From Leptolyngbyaceae cyanobacterium M65_K2018_010 (GTDB lineage: Bacteria > Cyanobacteriota > Cyanobacteriia > Phormidesmidales > Phormidesmidaceae): a DNA stretch of 10,081 nt. The notes beneath the pieces were generated by a model, which was not told the DNA's origin, ran no database searches, and saw only the letters and a program-made list of their open reading frames with translations. The position numbers were made by a program, and so were the translations under genes. Location: contig DVEE01000081.1 in assembly GCA_015295885.1 (NCBI GenBank), positions 1 through 10,081 on the forward strand, given 5' to 3'. Positions 6,830-10,081 of the stretch are shown piece after piece. Each line of letters begins with the position of its first letter. Positions within the stretch are counted from its first letter, which is position 1.

Positions 6830-8080
6830 CTAGGGCAGCCACTCCAACACCGCTTCTTCCTTGGTGTTGGTATGGCGGGAGGGCGTTGCCCGGTCAAAGG
6901 TCATGTGGATGGATCGGGTTTGTTCCCCATCGGCGGCGACGGCCAAAATGGGGAAGTCAATGTTGCCATCCTGGAAGGACATCTGGAACCGGAAGGTGCC
7001 ATCGGGGTTGAGCTTGATCGGCTTACCGCCAATGGTGACGGTGGCATCCGGTTCAGTGGCGCCATAGACAATCAGCTCGGCATCGGCAATCAGCCAGAAC
7101 TTGCGGGGTCGAATGGGCGGGGCCGAGGCCGAGAAGCCAACCCCAGACATGGTCAGGCCAGACACATTCGGAACCATGCCGGGCACGCCCCCAGGAATCG
7201 CCCACAGGCCAACCCCAGAGGGGAAGACGTAGGAACTTACCACCTGCTCAGGGGCCATGGAACCGGGCACATGCTGCATGGACCCAAACAGGGACCCCGC
7301 CACCCGCTGGGCTTCTGCCGACTGGGTGAGGGCAAACATGTCGTCGTAGATGGGGCTGCCGTTAGCGCCAGACCGCTGGCTGGGGTGCCGCAGGGTCATC
7401 AGGGTCTTACCGCGCAGGTCCGCCTGCCAGTCGACGGTCATAAAGTGGTCTTCAATCCAGTCGGAGGGGTAGACCGGCGGAATGTGCACCGGCTGGGAAC
7501 GGGCTAACACCAACCAGCGGCCATCGTTGCAGAGGTAGCCAATTTCAGCCACGTAGTCGCGATCGCTGACGGGAATGGGCAAATACCAATCCCGCGCCAT
7601 TTCGTCGCACTCGTACTGCTGCAAGCTGTGGGGAGCCTGGTAGCTAAGGTCGATCTCAGTGACATCGTAAAACCGCAGCGCCAGGCGGGCCCCACCCTGC
7701 CGCCGCAACTCCTCCTTATGCTCCAGGGGAATGTCCCAGTAGGCGTAGGCCCACTGGGGATCGCGGGGCATCAGCACAATGCGGCTTTCGCCGTAGCCCC
7801 CGGGCAAGTCAGGCAACCCCTCATCCATGGAAACCAGGGCTTCTAAAGGGGGAATATCGGCGGCCATATATTTGGAGGCCTCCACCTGGGCCTGGGCCAC
7901 CATGGGCGAGGTGGCCACGGAGGGAGCCGGCACCTGGCCACGCTGGGCTTCGATGGCGCGGATGGCATCAATCAACTCGGTTTTACGCATGCGACTGTAG
8001 CGAGACACCTCATACTCGCTCGCTACCCGGCGCAGTTGGCGCAGGGTCATCGCTTCTAAGGGAGGGCGTTGCTGGGACAT
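6830..8080 (-). CDS. DUF4912 domain protein with N-terminal Rho-N/SAP-like domain
   Basis: A 416-residue protein of unknown function and of a type widespread in cyanobacteria. Residues about 8-45 (EAMTLRQLRRVASEYEVSRY, then KTELIDAI) form a Rho-N/SAP-like helical module, usually a nucleic-acid-binding element. A low-complexity Ala/Pro/Gln linker follows (46-75). The DUF4912 domain spans about 95-225, with the characteristic RDPQWAYAYWDIP (106-118), RFYDVT (136-141), DWYLPIP (164-170) and YVAEIGYLCNDGRWL (176-190). A Gly/Ser/Pro-rich region (about 232-325) links to a beta-rich, Ig-like end (329-397; GATEPDATVTIGGKPIKLNPDGTF). No signal peptide or membrane segment is seen, so it is probably cytosolic. 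The ATG at 8078-8080 is preceded by AAGGAG with an 11-nt spacer. Transcribed alone: its own terminator lies 3', and a divergent promoter region lies 5'. Older annotations call such proteins Rho termination factor-like on the head domain alone, which overstates what is known. Confidence 0.88.
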   Translation of the reverse strand: MSQQRPPLEAMTLRQLRRVASEYEVSRYSRMRKTELIDAIRAIEAQRGQVPAPSVATSPMVAQAQVEASKYMAADIPPLEALVSMDEGLPDLPGGYGESRIVLMPRDPQWAYAYWDIPLEHKEELRRQGGARLALRFYDVTEIDLSYQAPHSLQQYECDEMARDWYLPIPVSDRDYVAEIGYLCNDGRWLVLARSQPVHIPPVYPSDWIEDHFMTVDWQADLRGKTLMTLRHPSQRSGANGSPIYDDMFALTQSAEAQRVAGSLFGSMQHVPGSMAPEQVVSSYVFPSGVGLWAIPGGVPGMVPNVSGLTMSGVGFSASAPPIRPRKFWLIADAELIVYGATEPDATVTIGGKPIKLNPDGTFRFQMSFQDGNIDFPILAVAADGEQTRSIHMTFDRATPSRHTNTKEEAVLEWLP

Positions 8081-8085
8081 GGGCC

Positions 8086-8097
8086 AAGGATCTCCTT
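8086..8097 (-). promoter_or_regulatory. Shine-Dalgarno of DUF4912 gene inside a small palindrome
   Basis: On the minus strand AAGGAG (8092-8097) lies 11 nt before the ATG. It is the left half of the near-perfect dyad AAGGAGATCCTT, which could fold as a 4-bp stem with a 4-nt loop and partly mask the site. The spacer is a little long. This is the strongest ribosome-binding site among the minus-strand genes here, and it fixes the start of the gene. Confidence 0.6.
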
Positions 8098-8234
8098 AGG
8101 ACTTGATTGATTTCAGAAACAGGGGCAGGGCAAGGGGATGGCAGAGGGATTCAAAACCAAGATCTATCCCTGGGCTTACCATCTCCCCGGGGCTCAACCT
8201 GACCCCAGACTAGGGCAAAGGAATACCTGGGATC

Positions 8235-8254
8235 AAGCCTCCGACAAGGCTTTT
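8235..8254. repeat. Small hairpin AAGCCT/AGGCTT followed by T run
   Basis: AAGCCT (8235-8240) and AGGCTT (8247-8252) form a 6-bp stem with a 6-nt loop. On the plus strand it ends in TTTT (8251-8254), but no plus-strand gene lies upstream. On the minus strand it falls in the leader of the DUF4912 gene, if transcription starts near 8309. Confidence 0.35.
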
Positions 8255-8284
8255 CTGGCTCCCCTAGCGAGTCCTTGGGGGTTT

Positions 8285-8324
8285 GGGGATCATTTTGTCA
8301 GAGTTTCATAACAAAATGATCCCC
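8285..8324. repeat. Perfect 14-bp inverted repeat with 12-nt loop
   Basis: GGGGATCATTTTGT (8285-8298) is matched exactly by its reverse complement ACAAAATGATCCCC (8311-8324), separated by 12 nt (8299-8310). The arms are complementary at all 14 positions, far beyond chance for a short gap. It has GC-rich outer ends and AT-rich inner arms, and no T tract follows on either strand, so it is not a normal terminator. It may be an operator dyad in the divergent promoter region, an RNA hairpin near the 5' end of the DUF4912 transcript, or a remnant of a small transposon-like element whose terminal repeats are now almost back to back. The sequence does not decide between these. Confidence 0.85.
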
Positions 8325-8343
8325 GTAAGTAGATTTACGTCAA
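8316..8343 (-). promoter_or_regulatory. Candidate sigma70-type promoter for the DUF4912 gene
   Basis: On the minus strand TTGACG (plus 8338-8343; 5 of 6 to consensus) is followed after 16 nt by GATCAT (plus 8316-8321; 4 of 6). The -10 box lies inside the right arm of the 14-bp inverted repeat, so a protein bound to the dyad, or cruciform extrusion, would affect initiation. A start near 8309 would give a leader of about 230 nt. Prediction by eye only. Confidence 0.35.
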
Positions 8344-8529
8344 ATTTTGCCGACATTGCGATCTCGGTGCAATGGGTCTGCCTCAGCCTGACCGTGGGTG
8401 ACTCTGCTCAAGTTCTTTCCTGGGTCTTGAGATCGGGCCAGGAATTGGGGCCGGGGGCTAAACTATCCCAACTGGTCTGCCGACGGCGGCCCGACTGCGG
8501 TTATCCTGGAGCAACCCCTGACTTGAACC

Positions 8530-8533
8530 GGAG
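8530..8533 (+). promoter_or_regulatory. Ribosome-binding site of the DUF2993 gene
   Basis: GGAG at 8530-8533 sits 5 nt before the ATG at 8539, which supports that start over any internal one. Confidence 0.65.
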
Positions 8534-8538
8534 CATCC

Positions 8539-9357
8539 ATGCCTGCCAATCTGCCAGACTCTGGGAGTGATCCCTTGCCGGGGGATCCGGCCGCCGAAAC
8601 CCCGGCTCACCCCGCTGAAGACCGCCAGGGGACGCGGTTAATCAGTCGGCTGCTGCCCCCGGCCATTCGCCTCTGGTTGCATACCCAGTTGGATCACCTA
8701 GAGGGGCTTGACTTTGCCATTCAAGGGCGCGATCGCCAAATCCTGTCAGGCTTTGTCCCTGAGGTCAGCCTGTCGGCCCACAAAGCCGTCTACCGGGGCT
8801 TGCAGGTCAGCCAGGTGGGTGTAACCGCCGCCGCTATCCGGGTTAATTTAGGCCAGGTGCTACGCGGTAAACCGCTCCGTCTGTTGCAACCCTTTCCGGT
8901 CAGGGGGCAAGTTTCCTTGAACGTCGAGGATGTGCGCGCGTCCCTTCAGGCGCCGCTGCTAGCCCAGGGGTTGGCCGACCTATTTGAACGGCTGCTGCAG
9001 GCCCAACCAGACCCGGCCCTAGGAGAGAGCCGGCTCCCAGCCCTGGCCGCCCTGCCCCACCCTACTCATCTAACCGCCATTGACCTGGGCCAGGGGCAGC
9101 TACACCTCACCTGGCGACTGTCTGAGCAGGGAGATGAGCGCCTGCGGTTGCACACCCATTTGGCCATGCGCGAGGGTCGCTGGCTTTGCCTGCGTCACAC
9201 TACCATCAGCCTCTACCGCCAGGCCGCCTGGTCTGCCCCCGTTGCCCTGGCGGAGGTGGTGATGGATTTAGGCCCGGAGACCCAGATCGAGCGGTTGGAG
9301 GTAACGACTAGATCCATCGAACTGGCCGGGGTGGTGCGGGTGATTCCGGCCGCCTAG
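8539..9357 (+). CDS. DUF2993 (LmeA-like) putative phospholipid-binding protein
   Basis: A 272-residue DUF2993 protein. The mycobacterial member LmeA binds phospholipid and affects cell-envelope mannan; cyanobacterial members are uncharacterised. Visible features are an unstructured Pro/Asp/Glu-rich N-terminus (1-30) with no signal peptide, then ISRLLPPAIRLWLHTQLDHL (35-54), GRDRQILSGFVPEVSLSAHKAV (from 63), and INLGQVLRGKPLRLL-type residues (100-116), all typical of the cyanobacterial group. A beta-rich middle follows, with a second related segment (about 176-270; HLTAIDLGQGQLHLTW, LRHTTISL). Cyanobacterial DUF2993 proteins usually look just like this in length. GGAG stands 5 nt before the ATG. 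The gene is divergent from DUF4912 and ends 10 bp from the convergent aminotransferase gene. Lipid binding is inferred from family. One HIP1 site is at 8729. Confidence 0.87.
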   Translation: MPANLPDSGSDPLPGDPAAETPAHPAEDRQGTRLISRLLPPAIRLWLHTQLDHLEGLDFAIQGRDRQILSGFVPEVSLSAHKAVYRGLQVSQVGVTAAAIRVNLGQVLRGKPLRLLQPFPVRGQVSLNVEDVRASLQAPLLAQGLADLFERLLQAQPDPALGESRLPALAALPHPTHLTAIDLGQGQLHLTWRLSEQGDERLRLHTHLAMREGRWLCLRHTTISLYRQAAWSAPVALAEVVMDLGPETQIERLEVTTRSIELAGVVRVIPAA

Positions 9358-9367
9358 CATAGTCAGC

Positions 9368-10081
9368 TCACCCGGCCCTCGATCGACAAAATTCAGCCAC
9401 CTGGTCAATCGCCTGGGTCAAAACCTCGGGAGGATGTACCAGCGCCATGCGCACGTACCCTTCCCCCGCTTTGCCAAAGCCCAGTCCGGGGGCTAAGGCG
9501 ACCCCGGTGGTTTCCACCAGTTGGGTACAAAAGTCAATGGAATGCTCAGCCCAGGGCTCTGGCAGGGGCACCCAGAGATACATGGTGGCAGCGGGCCTGG
9601 GCACCGACCAACCCACCTGGGTAAGGGCCTCTACCGCCGCATCCCGCCGTTGCCGAAAGGTCTCAATCATCTGCTGCACGCTGTCCTGGGGGCCGGTGAG
9701 AGCGGCGATTGCCCCTCGCTGAATGCCGGGATACTGATTGAAATCGACATTGGCTTTAACCTGGCCCAGGGCTTGAATTAATTCCCGATTGCCGATCGCG
9801 TAGCCGATGCGAAACCCGCCCATGCCGTAGGACTTAGACATGGAAAAAAACTCAATGGCAACGGATTTAGCCGGGTCAGCTTGGAGTACCGACACTGCCG
9901 GTTGGCCCGTAAAGGTCAGATCGGCGTAGGGAAAGTCGTGGGCCAGCACTAAGTTATGGCGCCGGCAAAAGGCCACCGCCGTCTGCCAAAATTCCAGGGA
10001 AGCGGTCGCCGTAGTGGGATTATGGGGGTAGCTCAACACCATCAGCCGAGCTTGTTCCAACACCGCTGGGGGAATTTCCTC
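9368..10081 (-). CDS. Class I PLP aminotransferase (aspartate/LL-diaminopimelate type), 5' end outside window
   Basis: The C-terminal 237 residues of a fold-type I aminotransferase; the reading frame stays open to the window edge, so the start lies beyond 10081. A GTG at 10061-10063 falls within the conserved core and is not the real start. Visible motifs: SYPHNPTTATA, the usual Y-P-x-N-P-T loop with the Asn that contacts PLP (near 10022); HDFPYADLTF with the Asp that pairs with the ring nitrogen; FFSMSKSYGMGGFRIGYAIGN with the Schiff-base Lys (codon 9833-9835); and EGYVRMALV with the Arg that binds the substrate carboxylate near the C-terminus. Wording such as KSYGMGGFRIGYAIGN and NVDFNQYPGIQ matches cyanobacterial enzymes annotated as aspartate or LL-diaminopimelate aminotransferase. 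Substrate cannot be settled here. The TGA at 9368-9370 is 10 bp from the DUF2993 stop. Confidence 0.92.
   Translation of the reverse strand, partial: EEIPPAVLEQARLMVLSYPHNPTTATASLEFWQTAVAFCRRHNLVLAHDFPYADLTFTGQPAVSVLQADPAKSVAIEFFSMSKSYGMGGFRIGYAIGNRELIQALGQVKANVDFNQYPGIQRGAIAALTGPQDSVQQMIETFRQRRDAAVEALTQVGWSVPRPAATMYLWVPLPEPWAEHSIDFCTQLVETTGVALAPGLGFGKAGEGYVRMALVHPPEVLTQAIDQVAEFCRSRAG

Larger units (their letters stand above)
8081..8538. other. Divergent intergenic region between DUF4912 and DUF2993 genes
   Basis: A 458-bp non-coding gap between two outward-facing genes. Its contents are a Shine-Dalgarno site for each gene (minus 8092-8097, plus 8530-8533), a small hairpin at 8235-8252, the 14-bp inverted repeat at 8285-8324, a 5-bp dyad CGTAA/TTACG at 8324-8339, a candidate minus-strand promoter at 8316-8343, and a weak CTCAAG/CTTGAG dyad at 8407-8431. 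The segment around 8285-8360 is visibly more AT-rich than the rest of the window. I found no convincing plus-strand promoter for the DUF2993 gene. Confidence 0.7.

Noticed and set aside
6621..6842. A 73-residue minus-strand open frame between DUF4912 and comB
   Set aside because: It runs straight through the strong terminator at 6749-6773 and matches no family.
6872..7507. A 211-residue plus-strand open frame
   Set aside because: Antisense shadow of the DUF4912 gene; Gly/His/Arg-rich with no domain.
8235..8254. The hairpin with TTTT read as a plus-strand terminator
   Set aside because: No plus-strand gene precedes it, and the stem is only 6 bp with a short T run.
8283..8570. A 95-residue plus-strand open frame in the divergent intergenic region
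   Set aside because: It begins inside the 14-bp inverted repeat and overlaps the DUF2993 start, with no ribosome-binding site and no recognisable motif.

Overview
The window is a gene-dense, GC-rich stretch of chromosome, almost certainly from a cyanobacterium. Ten exact copies of the HIP1 octamer GCGATCGC are present (starting at 776, 810, 856, 1753, 2684, 4577, 4918, 6557, 7559 and 8729), which is a cyanobacterial hallmark. The proteins also fit: a cyanobacterial-type ArgD, the DUF4912 protein with a Rho-N/SAP-like head, a DUF2993 protein, and the membrane-bound DUF3488/transglutaminase-like protein. GC content and gene types suggest a filamentous or unicellular Synechococcales/Leptolyngbya-like lineage, but genus cannot be read from this sequence.

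Layout from left to right. A short plus-strand Uma2-family (DUF820) gene (86-580) lacks the usual C-terminal tail and overlaps the 3' end of a convergent minus-strand gene for a lipoprotein PQQ-type sugar dehydrogenase (560-1816). Next is a minus-strand block: comB-like phosphatase (5893-6624), a large membrane protein with a transglutaminase-like domain (3545-5848) and argD (2072-3367). In transcription order this is comB, then the membrane protein 44 bp later, then argD after a further 177 bp. A classical intrinsic terminator (6749-6773) closes the transcription unit of the upstream minus-strand DUF4912 gene (6830-8080). A 458-bp divergent intergenic region (8081-8538) holds a perfect 14-bp inverted repeat and a candidate sigma70-type promoter, and separates DUF4912 from a plus-strand DUF2993 gene (8539-9357). 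The window ends inside a minus-strand class I aminotransferase (9368 to beyond 10081), which is convergent with the DUF2993 gene across a 10-bp gap.

Most of this is core or housekeeping-like content: arginine biosynthesis, an amino-acid aminotransferase, and envelope or unknown-function conserved proteins. I see no transposase, phage module, CRISPR array, RNA gene or obvious defence system. The most interesting points are the transglutaminase fold that has lost its catalytic Cys and His, the uncharacterised DUF4912 gene with a structured upstream region, and the isolated long inverted repeat at 8285-8324.
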